DNA of 28,639 bases from Nemertoderma westbladi. Taxonomy: Eukaryota > Xenacoelomorpha > Nemertodermatida > Nemertodermatidae. The translations under genes were made by a program, and so were the position numbers. Positions 11,576 through 19,983 of this stretch are shown one piece after another; within the stretch, counting starts at the first letter, position 1, and each line of letters opens with the position of its first letter. Under the pieces are notes generated by a model, which was given only the letters and a program-made list of their open reading frames with translations, was not told the DNA's origin and ran no database searches. Where the stretch lies: contig JAUCBJ010008628.1 in the NCBI GenBank assembly GCA_032718475.1, forward strand, positions 1 to 28,639, given 5' to 3'.

Positions 11576-14500
11576 CTAAAAACGGAAAACGGCAAAGTGA
11601 AACATGTGGGTGTGTCATATATGGGGGGGGGGGGGGGGGGGGGGCAGGGAGGCGTTACGTTATGTAACAGGTATTATGAGTGAGAGAAGATATTAAATTA
11701 TTTCATAATAGATTAACTAGCGGCCCGTGAAGGTCAACTAATGACAACTAAAACTCAACTCATTACCGTCTCCTCGCTGCTCTGGACAAGTTTCGTTTAA
11801 CCCTATCTCGCCCGGGCTATTTTACAACGTAATAGGCCCGAAAATTGGATCAAAAATTAAAATGTTGATGGTATAAGGGTTTCCTAGGTCGATGATCACG
11901 ATAAAACTTGTTAAAAATATTTTCTGGTAATGCAACAATCATTTTTAGTGCCATTTTGGTCCCCCAGGACGAAAAGTACAAGTAAAAATGTCAAATTAAT
12001 TCACATAAACTTTATCTAAAATATTTGCTTACCATCGCTATGACAACAGGTAGAATGAGTAGAATATCCCGTGACTAACAAAGATATTATGTAAAAGTTT
12101 AGATTACATTATGTCATGTGGCTTGTTAAAAATTATCTTTAATGTGGCCAACAAGTATCCTGTCATCGACTTATATGTTTTTCATTACAATTGTGGTACA
12201 TTTCCTGTGTAACAATATATTCTCGGAAATACACCGGGTCTGTCGGAGATTAATAGGATATTCTTACTAAACGGGATTCTATCCACTAAATCTAATTTTA
12301 AAGTTGCTGGGTTTCCTCCAGAGTGGCTTAGCGATGGGGTTATTGTATCTCGGACTTACAAAGTCAGGGGTAAAAGGTATACTGTTTATGTTAATTAATG
12401 GGATATGTTGTTCGCTATAAGATAAATAAATAATAAGTTCAGCAAACATTAACCTAAACACAATATATGATATCGGAGAGCCGTCATACCTCGTGTATTC
12501 GGCGTGTCAGTAGTCATCCGTGTGTGCAACAGTGTCGGTCAACGTATGCGCGTCCGTAATGACCATACCCGGGCCAGGTATGGCATGAAGGTGGTGTGGT
12601 ACTTGCGTACCGCCGGCACCCCCAACCTGCACGTTTACTGAGCGACCCCGAGGCTGACCTCCCAGCATATGGATTCTGTCGCCGCCGCCGTAACGAGCAT
12701 GCATCACACAGACTCCAAGAAACAGATGGGATTGGAAGATGTAAACCAATAATGACTTACATCAACCAAACAAACTGCCTCCCGACTAATGTGATACACA
12801 GTCGTATAAGCAGACAAATTACAATCACAATTAGTGCGATGTTTGAATGTTATACATATCCGCACCCTGGGAAACGGCCCCAAAGATCAGTTTACTCTGC
12901 CAAGGGATTTGATCAGCATCCCAAAAACTCTTATGGTCATAAAATATATTTGATTTCGTGGTGATTTTTCATACCATATTTGCACTACTTGTTTTTTCGT
13001 GCCCCGAAATCTCGGTTTTCCCAACAAACCCGAATCAAAGATACAGATAAATTCTAAAATGGGACCCTCCCGGGCCAAATAGGGTTAAGTCTTAAGTCAA
13101 GATATTACAGTACAGTTTGGCCAATATGAAAACTCCTGTACGCCGTACCTATAGACCGGACCGCAGCCCCATCTACAGTATGGATCATGTCCGAGATGGG
13201 CGGGTAGAGACCGTTGTTAGATTTATTGAGTGTATGAATGGTCCTTCGTTTAAGATGTTGGATGTTCTCCTATCGTATCGAATACATAATGGAAAAGTTT
13301 CGTTTTAGTCTACTTGTATAGTCGATAAGATTTGGTCATATAAGGACTAATATTCCTTTAAAATGTGATAGACCCCCAGCCCAACCAGGTCGTGGTCACC
13401 CAGGACTAAGGTGATGGATGATCCTAGCGAGTATGGACGAGTTTCCTTTAACTATAGTCGAGATTTATCTAGTTTCGGATTCGGCCAATCAGAGCGTCCC
13501 ATTCTACACTAACTCACTCATTGTCGACACGATTTCTAGGATTCCTTACAGAAAGTAACCAGGCGGTTCCTAATTACCATGTATGACGTCATATCCGACT
13601 AACCCGGCGTGTTGTACACCACGTAGCGGATGTTGCAGGATCCGCTCTGCTTGTATTTGTATATTAGCCATGAGCACACCGGTGCTGGTCTGTCTGCAAT
13701 CCTTTAAACAGAAACGTTGACGACCTATCGCTTTCACTTTAATGTTGTCGATACCAGCCTCAATATCCTCTTTGGTCGATATAACCTCCGCCGTAGTGCC
13801 CACCTGTTAGTTAGGGAAAAAGGTACAATTAATTGAGTAAATCAATGAATCAGCTGTTAAACATGTTATACCGTTAGATCCTGGTATTAATTAGACACTA
13901 ACGTTGGATAGATGCATTGTATTGGATGTTTCATCGAGAGTTACGGTCAATACTGCGAGAGTTCGATCGGTGGAAAGAACCTGTCTTATTGTCGATATAT
14001 CGCGGTTGGAGTGAAGGTTCAATGGTAGAGTCTGTCCGGGGAAGAGCACAACATTGGGGAGGGGGAGGGCGGGAATTATCTGTAATGGGAGAAGTTAGTA
14101 CAATTGATATATGGGGCTGATAAGCTATCGTAATAATAATAAGCCCAATAATATTCCTTCGGCTTGTTCCTTCATTGTGATTTGAACCGGGCTAAAAAGA
14201 CAAAATTTCAGTATACGCGTCAACATCTAGGCCTACTGAGTCTACAATATACCGGTACTGAGTATAAATAAATACTCACGGCAGAACGGTATCGAACATT
14301 ACCTTCTAGGTTCCACCTTGGAGTAGTGGTTGCATTGGATTCATATCTCGCAGAGGTCGTGGGTTATCAATCCCCGCATGGGCCAGGGTAGTTTTCGTTT
14401 CGGCACGAATGCTTTGAAGGGACCAGCCAGGGCGCATCTCTGCCTTGCATCCTTAGGTAGCTAAACGAGTACTAGAGTTTCCTCTGGGGAGTAAAGTTCT

Positions 14501-14891
14501 GGGGGGACCGCACTGGGAATAAGTCGTCCGGCGTAGTGCGTAATCCTTGTGCTAACGGCCGAAGAAAATTTACTTTTTTTACATGCCAAACTGATTACCT
14601 ACCGGTACCAGTCACGTTTACCTGACAACTGTTATCATCTAGCAGTGTTCTTCCACTATACTCCTCTAAATCGTTACCAAGGTACGAATGGCTCAATGGA
14701 AGGTTCGTGTCATAAGTTATGTGATGATCAGGAGCAGCCAAAGAATAGCTACCGGTAGCGACAGATTGGTCGGCGACAGGAATGACTGCGACAATCCCTT
14801 CGTCATTGTGGTGCGGTTCTCGCGCATCCTCATCGGCATCTAGATCTTCGGCGATCGCTAGTAGTGGTTCTATATCATCATTATCAGCCAT
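10846..14891 (-). CDS. CRBN: Cereblon, substrate receptor of CRL4 ubiquitin ligase (four exons)
   Basis: This is the full-length cereblon gene, in order 14891-14622, 14079-13903, 13803-13604 and 11575-10846. Together these give 1,377 nt, 458 residues plus stop (human 442). All introns are GT/AG and all phases agree. Residues 1-90 hold an acidic N-terminus and the conserved segment around [20 protein letters not shown]. Residues 91-215 are the Lon N-terminal-like domain ([17 protein letters not shown]). About 217-330 is the helical DDB1-binding region. About 331-440 is the CULT domain, with zinc cysteines C338, C341, C407 and C410 and the aromatic cage W396, W402 and W416. In the family, CRBN joins DDB1-CUL4-RBX1 and recruits proteins for ubiquitination, including those with C-terminal cyclic imides. 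The stretch between VQ(L/H) and WP.WLY has the same length as in human, so no exon is missing there. Intron positions are inferred. Confidence 0.95.
11623..11644. repeat. G22 homopolymer in cereblon intron 3
   Basis: There are 22 uninterrupted G residues on the plus strand, so the pre-mRNA carries C22 just upstream of the exon 4 acceptor. The DNA plus strand could form a G-quadruplex. The length may be unreliable because such runs are prone to sequencing error. Confidence 0.9.
11801..13084. mobile_element. Non-autonomous piggyBac-like element with TTAA flanks
   Basis: The left end reads TTAA|CCCTATCTCGCCCGGG (TTAA at 11797-11800). The right end, read on the other strand, is TTAA|CCCTATTTGGCCCGGG (TTAA at 13085-13088). 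The 16-bp inverted termini match at 14 positions, begin with CCC, and are flanked by TTAA on both sides, as in the piggyBac superfamily. The 1,284-bp interior has no recognisable DDD transposase. The longest internal open frames (under 125 residues) resemble nothing known, so it would depend on a transposase supplied from elsewhere. A GC-richer patch at about 12500-12750 may be captured DNA. Confidence 0.6.
13604..13803 (-). CDS. CRBN: Cereblon exon 3 (second half of LON domain)
   Basis: The exon is 200 nt, beginning VGTTAEV after the acceptor ctttttccctaactaacag and ending GCCGG|gttagt, leaving two bases of a Gly codon. The motif [11 protein letters not shown] is nearly invariant in cereblon, and QIQAERIL with GVQHA aligns with the family's VQILPE...AVQLE. 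The split codon is completed by the first base of exon 4 (phase 2). Confidence 0.93.
13903..14079 (-). CDS. CRBN: Cereblon exon 2 (first half of LON domain)
   Basis: This exon has 59 codons, phase 0 at both ends, and lies opposite a chance plus-strand open frame. It reads [20 protein letters not shown] onward to [12 protein letters not shown], matching the cereblon LON segment with PGQTLPL and DRTxAVL. The acceptor is ttctcccattacag|ATAATT and the donor is TCCAAC|gttagt. It joins exon 3 in frame across the conserved (F/V)GTTAE motif. Confidence 0.92.
14080..14621 (-). other. Cereblon intron 1
   Basis: The intron is 542 bp, with donor gtaaac at 14621 and acceptor cttctcccattacag ending at 14080. 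It holds a plus-strand tRNA-derived SINE (about 14312-14580). No further exon is seen. Confidence 0.85.
14312..14580 (+). mobile_element. tRNA-derived SINE in cereblon intron 1
   Basis: An RNA polymerase III A box-like TGGAGTAGTGG lies at 14319-14329 and a B box-like GGTTATCAATCC at 14362-14373. Their spacing of 43 bp is that of a tRNA. A body of about 190 bp without coding capacity follows (GGCGCATCTCTGCCTTGCAT, then GGGGGGACCGCACTGGGAAT), and a T7 run near 14574 could be a Pol III terminator. It lies antisense to cereblon. Both boxes deviate slightly from consensus, so this is a diverged copy. Exact ends and target duplications were not resolved. Confidence 0.5.
14622..14891 (-). CDS. CRBN: Cereblon exon 1 (N-terminus)
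   Basis: The exon has 90 codons from ATG at 14891 and ends at CAG|gtaaac with the donor at 14621, phase 0. The first 30 residues are rich in Asp and Glu, as in the disordered acidic N-terminus of other cereblons. The last 35 residues ([13 protein letters not shown] to LLDDNSCQ) match the strongly conserved segment before the LON domain. The start is favoured because it is the first in-frame ATG and gives the expected N-terminal length. Confidence 0.93.
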
Positions 14892-14895
14892 TCAT
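14884..14895 (-). promoter_or_regulatory. Minimal uORF overlapping the cereblon start codon
   Basis: Four bases upstream of the cereblon ATG lies another ATG (14895-14893). Its frame reads ATG AAT GGC TGA and so stops just after the main start. The main ATG has T at -3 and G at +4, a weak-to-moderate context. Scanning ribosomes could use either start, and a re-initiation or leaky-scanning effect is inferred only. Confidence 0.35.
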
Positions 14896-15392
14896 TCTGC
14901 AGTTCCAGTTCCAGTAGCGGAAGCTGCGTTCAACTGTTACTTATGGTTCTACTCTACACTGTACACTACTTGTATCCTATTGTACTGTATGTCAGATACA
15001 GGAACGGAAACTGCAGAAGTATAAAGTATAACACCGACAACAGTCAGTGAGACAGTGACTACCACCGACAAAAACTAATAATAATAGCAACACACCGAGA
15101 TATGATATATGAAAATCGTTAATGATTTAATTAACCATTACGTTTTGCAATATAATAATTTAAAACAGCTGAACAGATAATTTATGAAGGCGGTATTATA
15201 TTTTAAAAGGAATTATGATGACTAATTACACCACCCTGCCACCGAAAACAGACCGACAGTGGACAATATACTTTATTACAAATATTTGGACTGGAAAATT
15301 AAAATGTATAATCCAATCATGTACGGTACTGAAATAGTTTACTAATATTGTTAAACTTGTCGGCATATTGTCTGTTTAAAATTTTACAGTAC
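14896..15392. other. Upstream region of cereblon; no other gene seen
   Basis: This stretch would hold the cereblon 5' UTR and promoter, read on the minus strand. No convincing TATA box or initiator could be assigned. The sequence is AT-rich from about 15090, and open frames are short and unrecognisable. Confidence 0.4.
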
Positions 15393-15393
15393 C

Positions 15394-15427
15394 TGTCGGT
15401 TTGCGTCGGTTTGTGTCGGTTTGTGTC
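15394..15427. repeat. Short tandem repeat, 10-bp unit GTCGGTTTGT
   Basis: About three copies of GTCGGTTTGY stand in a row, followed by related GTCGGTGGC pieces at 15435-15464. It is a simple local duplication with no evident function. Confidence 0.75.
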
Positions 15428-15479
15428 TTTTGTTGTCGGTGGCATATGCGAAAGGTGTCGGTGGCGTATTTAGTCAAAC

Positions 15480-15710
15480 CCCAGAAATGTGCTACGCTCG
15501 GCAATGAGCCTGAAGGGTCGGCGCAGATATGTGCTACGCCAGGGAGCACCTGCAATGATAGAGATGCTGAGTTCGGCGCAGTAGGCGTCGAAATATGCCC
15601 GGTGTCGTTGCTGCAGAAATTGACCCGGTGCTGGGCAGGAATCACCCCAGCACACCCGGCATAGATATTAGCCTGGCGCAGAAATCAGCCGAACTCAGCA
15701 CCAGGTGCCA
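15480..15710. repeat. GC-rich patch with inverted repeat and recurring GGCGCAG motif
   Basis: Two 13-bp arms are perfect reverse complements (15565-15577 and 15688-15700). A second outer pair, GCACCTG (15546) and CAGGTGC (15702), extends the stem imperfectly. ATGTGCTACGC occurs twice (near 15487 and 15528). The motif (C)GGCGCAGAAAT or a variant recurs several times. It may be a decayed foldback element, and it is clearly GC-richer than its flanks. Open frames across it have no recognisable family. Confidence 0.4.
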
Positions 15711-15897
15711 GGCAGACAGTGACACTGATACAACAGATACAGAGATATGCATCAGACCAACAGCACAGCAACACAACAACTGGCCATGCAGGCAGGCAGG
15801 GGGCAGAATGGAAACTCACACTGCTGCACTGACTGACAGGTCATTTATTTATGTATTTAACACAAGGGCTACTATACAGTACTCAGTAGTACAGTAG

Positions 15898-16430
15898 TAG
15901 TCCTTGATTTAACCTTACTGCCTTATGCAATAGAGGCAGGTAGGCTATCACAATATTCAGCTATCAGCTGATCAATCATTCATTATTGGTCAGTCAGTTT
16001 ATTCATTTACATATTGCAGTATTGCTGTGTATATAAGCTAGGCCTATTGATAATGAAACAATTTACTACTATACAGCTAGTCGCTATTCATTATTCATTC
16101 AGACATAACGTATTGCGAATATTCTTTCCATTTTCTTATTGTAAAATTTGAGTAATTTCAAAAAATGTGTATTACTATGCAGTGTTTCTTAAGTAGTTCA
16201 GTTCAGTAGTTGTTTCGTAATGTTACACTTTTGGAATAAAACAACCTACCTACTGTACTTGTTGCATTTTCTTTACGGTTTTCCGTCTCTGTCAGTCTGT
16301 ATCCTTATTTTCCTTTTTATTACATACAGTACATGTTTAATTTATGCATATACTACGCAGGTGCAGTATTATAGTTAACAGATTAAACTTAAACAGGTAC
16401 TGTACAGAATGTAACAGGCAGATTTTATAT
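15898..16430. other. AT-rich stretch with no recognisable feature
   Basis: No gene or ordered repeat is seen. One TAGGCCTA lies at 16039-16046. Confidence 0.4.
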
Positions 16431-16435
16431 TTTAT

Positions 16436-16562
16436 ACCCGTCAGCCCGATGCAGCTTTGAAGAGCCGGCGGAAGATTTTTCGTCCGGTGCAGCATTTTCC
16501 ATTGCACAGAGCCAGCGCAGGATTTTTTGCACCCGGCGTCGCGTTTGGCGCAGGAAATAAAA
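16436..16562. repeat. Degenerate repeats of CCGGYGCAGNATTTT
   Basis: Four or five diverged copies follow each other with spacing of roughly 20-28 bp (GATGCAGCTTT, CCGGCGGAAGATTTTT, CCGGTGCAGCATTTT, CCAGCGCAGGATTTTTT, GGCGCAGGAAAT). The same core recurs in the patch at 15480-15710. The open minus-strand frame across it is a product of the repeat and is not treated as a gene. Confidence 0.4.
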
Positions 16563-17485
16563 CTTTTCAATACGGTCAGCACCTTCGAATCTACAAAAAT
16601 TATCCAGCCGATTTTTTAAATTATTAATTTTTAATTAAATTAAAATTTATTAATTAAAATTAATTGAAATTTTCAATAATATAAAAAAAAATTAGTCAAG
16701 ATCATCAAAAAACCTTTCAAACGAGCCATAAATTATCGAATTTGGGTGAAAAACGGCGGAGTAGTATTTTGAAAAATGGAAATATCGTGAAATGTAATTC
16801 CAAGATAATTTGATTTAAAGTTTGAACCTTCCCGCTCAAACTACTGTACTGTAGACTGTCTGTAGACTGTCTAGTCTGTTAATGGGTCAGTAATGTTTGT
16901 CACTACAGTATGGCTTCATACCACCTCACTAAAATTATCAATATGGGGGTTTTCGGGGTCGGTAATTTCATTTCTGATGTCAGTTTTTAATGTTTGGTGG
17001 TATCTAATATGTCTGTCTGACAGTTTGTCTGTCTGTCTGTCTTCCAAATTTTGACGTACAAAGTGTAGATAGAGGGTATCCACATGGATGGATACCGAAG
17101 TCCAACCAGATGTGCAGCAAGATCTAGAGGCGAAACCTGAAGTCCTTGGATGTGTCCAAGCTCTGCATACAGGCAGATCCAAAGTCGCTTGAACTGTCCT
17201 GTCATAATGGGATTTATCTCGGCGCTAACGGAGTGCTGTCACGGCATTTTGTGCGATATGCTAATCAGGGTCGTGGTTCGATGAGCTACTGTATTTGAGC
17301 TCTACTATACAGTATATAACGAACTGATCGAAATAATGGGATATCAAGTCAGGGGTAAGTTGTGAAACGTAAAAACATCGAAGTACTAGGGGGCCTATAC
17401 TCAATTACTGTAGACTCTACTCCAGATAAAGCTCACATCGATCAATTAAAATTTTTATTTCGATATCTCTAAGAGGAAAATCCAG
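16563..17485. other. Intergenic: AT-rich tract and a TCTG microsatellite, no gene
   Basis: 16610-16700 is almost pure A/T (TTAATTAAAATTAATT-like). 16845-16880 has duplicated TGTAGACTGTC. 17011-17043 is an imperfect (GTCT)n run. Minus-strand open frames at 16916-17205 cross these repeats and match no known family. Confidence 0.5.
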
Positions 17486-17983
17486 TTGAGCGTTTCTTCA
17501 CATTTCTTCCGAAAAGCAGCCGAAGATGATGTCTTGAAGGAATGTGTAATCGATCTGGGCGACTGCCGTGGTCACAGCTACGATAATGCCAGTGAAATGT
17601 CTAGCAAGTATATAATGGTTTGCAGCAGAAAGTTTGTGATAGAGGAGTCCACTACTGCAGCTGCATGGATTCCATGTGTAATATCGTTGCTGAGTTTCCT
17701 CGGGATCTTGATAACGCATATACTGTTGCAGATGAGTTGCCTATTTGGCCAGTTCGCAAAGTCCTACAATTGACTTGAAAGAACATAATACTTCATAGTT
17801 GAGATTTTCTAATATGGACTGTTGTATCATAACAACTTGATCTCTTCATTTCCTAATGTTGCAACTGTTTTGCAAATGTACCTGGTCCTCATGATTTCTA
17901 ACTGCAGTGAAGAACGATCGTTTTCAAAACTGAAATTAGTTTTAAATCGTCTGCGCTCTACTATGAGTCGCAGATGCGGTTAA
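17486..17983 (+). pseudogene. hAT transposase remnant (ZMYM1-like), internally deleted
   Basis: Two coding traces lie in order. The first (to 17773) has CRGHSYDNASEMSSKY and then IPC, the segment typical of hAT transposases of the zinc-finger MYM-type-1-like group, where family members have GQ(S/A)YDNASNMSGKY and PC.AHSLNL. The second (17822-17983) reads SSFPNVATVLQMYLVL, then ERSFSKLKL and NRLRSTMS, which is the C-terminal hAT dimerisation domain, ending at TAA. In intact relatives several hundred residues separate these segments, but here there are fewer than 40. The histidine expected after PC is lost and no ATG opens the frame. It is therefore a dead copy. Confidence 0.7.
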
Positions 17984-18311
17984 CTATTCTTTGTGTGATT
18001 ATAATCAAACTATAACATGGAGTGTATGCCGGCAATAGACAATTGAGTATACCTTGGAATATAGATTGAGTATTCCATGCGAGTATACTGAGATACTTTA
18101 TTGAGATTATATATTCTATATTTTATGCTACTGTCCCTCTAAAAAGATGCAATATTAATAAGACAAAACCCAAACCTAACGAATTAAAGAAACTACTGTA
18201 GTAAAGAGGAAAGTTGTATCTCACAGGGAATGACGCGACAATCCCACCACAGCAAATAAAATGAAATATAGAGCTAGTTGTGAATAATTTATAATTACAA
18301 AATAAAACTAA
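17984..18311. other. Intergenic, no gene; short GAGTAT repeats
   Basis: TTGAGTATAC, TTGAGTATTC and GAGTATACTGAG recur within 18040-18095, some in inverted orientation. Nothing else is seen. Confidence 0.4.
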
Positions 18312-18626
18312 GATTTCGAAAAGGAGGATAAGATTTTGAGTTCTGATAAACCAAGTGACTTCTACAAATATATTAACTCTAAACGCGCTATACCATCCGG
18401 TGTTGCAGCACTAATGTCGAGTAATGGTGAATTAGTTACAGACCCCAGAGGCAAAGCTGAAATCCTAAATGATCAATTCACATCGGTGTTTACAGATGAC
18501 AATGGAATTAATCCTCCAATGACCCCACGCGCGAACCCCGATATCTCAATTCAAGATATAGATATAACGCCCCATGCAATTACAAAACTTTTATCTCTCC
18601 TCCCAGATACATATTCTGATGGCAGT
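18312..18626 (+). pseudogene. LINE fragment: linker before the reverse transcriptase domain
   Basis: The open frame after the stop at 18309 reads FYKYINSKR, SGVAAL and GELVTDPRGKAEILNDQF, then TSVFT. This is the characteristic stretch between endonuclease and reverse transcriptase in CR1/Jockey-type LINEs (fW.yi..kr.....l...dG.lvtd...KAeilN.+F.SVFT). It reaches LLSLLPDTYSDGSD, where RT motif 1 should start, and then runs into a T-rich repeat. There is no ATG, no endonuclease and no catalytic RT motif, so it is a dead fragment. Confidence 0.7.
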
Positions 18627-18745
18627 GATTTTTTATGTCCTTTTATTTGACTTTTTTTGTCCTTTTTTTTTACGAATTATGCATAACGACTTTTGTTGTC
18701 CTTTTAATGACTTTTATTGTCCTTTTAATGACTTTTTATGTATGT
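18627..18745. repeat. T-rich tandem repeat, unit about 21 bp
   Basis: Four to five imperfect copies of GACTTTTATTGTCCTTTTAAT occur, the best at 18690-18735, interrupted by a unique 15-bp piece near 18672. The array begins where LINE similarity ends. Open frames here are low-complexity (Phe/Leu-rich) and not genes. Confidence 0.7.
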
Positions 18746-18965
18746 ATTTCTTCAAACTGTCAGACTGCTGATTTCTGGACTGTCAGACAGTTGATTTCAC
18801 TATGCCTGTGCCAAAACATTCCATGATTCCATGATTTATAGACTATGAGATAGATTTCCATGTGCGCCTGTGGTAAAAAGACTCTATATTTAATAGTTTG
18901 TGGTTGTTGTCGATAATCGATTACCACATGACGTAGCAAAACACTCATTTTATAACCAATTGATG

Positions 18966-19858
18966 GAAAGGAGCAGGTTAAGGCCGAGTTTTCTAACCAA
19001 AACAATAAACAGTCACTTTACCAAATCAGGGAAAGGAGCAGGTTACAGAGACGGGATTTTCTAACCAAAACAATAAACGATCACTTAACTAATTGAGGGA
19101 AAGGAGCAGGTTACAGAGGCGGGATTTTCTAACTAAAACAATAAACGATCACTTAACTTATTGATGGAAAGGAGCAGGTTACAGAGGCGGGATTTTCTAA
19201 CCAAAACAATAAACGATCATTTAACTAATTGAGGGAAAGGGACAGGTTACAGAGGCGGAATTTTCTAACCAAAACAATAAACGATCACTTAACTAATTGA
19301 GTGAAAGGAGCAGGTTACAGAGGCGGGATTTTCTAACCAAAATAATAAACGATCATTTAACTAATTGAGGGAAAGGGGCAGGTTACAGAGGCGGGCCTTT
19401 CTAACCAAAACAATAAACGGTCACTTTACCAATTCAGGGAAAGGAGCAGGTTACAGAGGCGGGATTTTCTAACCAAAACAATAAACGATCATTTAACTAA
19501 TTGAGGGAAAGGGGCAGGTTACAGAGGCGGTATTTTCTAACCAAAACAATAAACGATTATTTAACTAATTGAGGGAAAGGAGCACGTTACAGAGACGGGA
19601 TTTTCTAACCAAAACAATAAACGATAACATTACCAATTGAGAGAAAGGAGCAGGTTACAGAGGCGGGATTTTCTAACCAAAACAATAAACGATAACATTA
19701 CCAATTGAGGGAAAGGAGCAGGTTACAGAGGCGGGATTTTCTAACCAAAACAATAAACGATCACTTAACTAATTGAGGGAAAGGAGTAGGTTAAGGCCGG
19801 ATTTTCTAACCAAAACAATAAACAGTCACTTTACCAAATCAGGGAAAGGAGCAGGTTA
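18966..19858. repeat. 68-bp tandem repeat array, 13 units
   Basis: The unit begins GAAAGGAGCAGGTTACAGAG, continues GCGGGATTTTCTAACCAAAA, and ends CAATAAACGATCACTTAACTAATTGAGG. Unit starts are at 18966, 19031, then every 68 bp from 19099 to 19779, and 19844. The first unit (18966) and the last complete one (19779) are both 65 bp. They share the variant GGTTAAGGCCG and the ending CAGTCACTTTACCAAATCAGG, which the internal units lack apart from one partial case. No coding frame is maintained. Confidence 0.93.
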
Positions 19859-19983
19859 TCCGTAACACTACTCAGACAGTAGTCATGATCCATTATTGAT
19901 TATAAAACTAATACAGTAATAGGCCTAAATTATGTGAAAGGTATATCCACATTTTCCACAATCCTGCAATCCAGTTTGGCCCA
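19859..19983. other. Short unique stretch between array and hAT-like element
   Basis: No feature is seen apart from one TAGGCCTA (19920-19927). Confidence 0.4.

Larger units (their letters stand above)
11576..13603 (-). other. Cereblon intron 3 (2.0 kb, carries a transposon)
   Basis: The donor gttagt is at 13603 and the acceptor ttttccgtttttag ends at 11576. The intron contains the piggyBac-like element 11801-13084 and a C22 tract (G22 on the plus strand) about 47 nt before exon 4. The phases and the protein length fit direct joining of exons 3 and 4, so no exon is expected inside. The parts outside the element show no recognisable feature. Confidence 0.85.

Noticed and set aside
11576-11595. 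Start of the cereblon C-terminal frame at 11595 as a protein start
   Set aside because: The first codon is TTG, and bases 11595-11576 are the pyrimidine tract and AG of a splice acceptor. The protein continues from exon 3 with matching phase.
10966-11667. Plus-strand and alternate minus-strand open frames across cereblon exon 4
   Set aside because: They are shadows of the GC-rich coding exon in other frames, with Arg/Pro/Gly-rich translations and no family match.
13117-13308. 63-codon plus-strand frame in cereblon intron 3 as a gene
   Set aside because: It is short, has no recognisable motif, and lies opposite to and inside the intron of a confident gene.
13917-14120. Plus-strand 67-codon open frame
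   Set aside because: It is antisense to cereblon exon 2, which has splice sites and clear LON homology on the minus strand.
14312-14384. A functional tRNA gene
   Set aside because: A and B boxes are degenerate, no good acceptor stem or anticodon arm could be drawn, and a SINE-like body follows.
14549-15024. Plus-strand open frames over cereblon exon 1
   Set aside because: They are antisense shadows. The Ser-rich run is the complement of the acidic cereblon N-terminus.
15376-15897. Several open frames of 60-100 codons on both strands
   Set aside because: They cross the GC-rich inverted-repeat patch, overlap each other in many frames, and match no known protein pattern.
16337-17205. Minus-strand frames of 72-88 codons
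   Set aside because: They arise from the degenerate CCGGYGCAG repeats and the TCTG microsatellite, with no recognisable domain.
18574-18826. Phe/Leu-rich hydrophobic open frames that look like membrane proteins
   Set aside because: They are translations of the T-rich 21-bp repeat.
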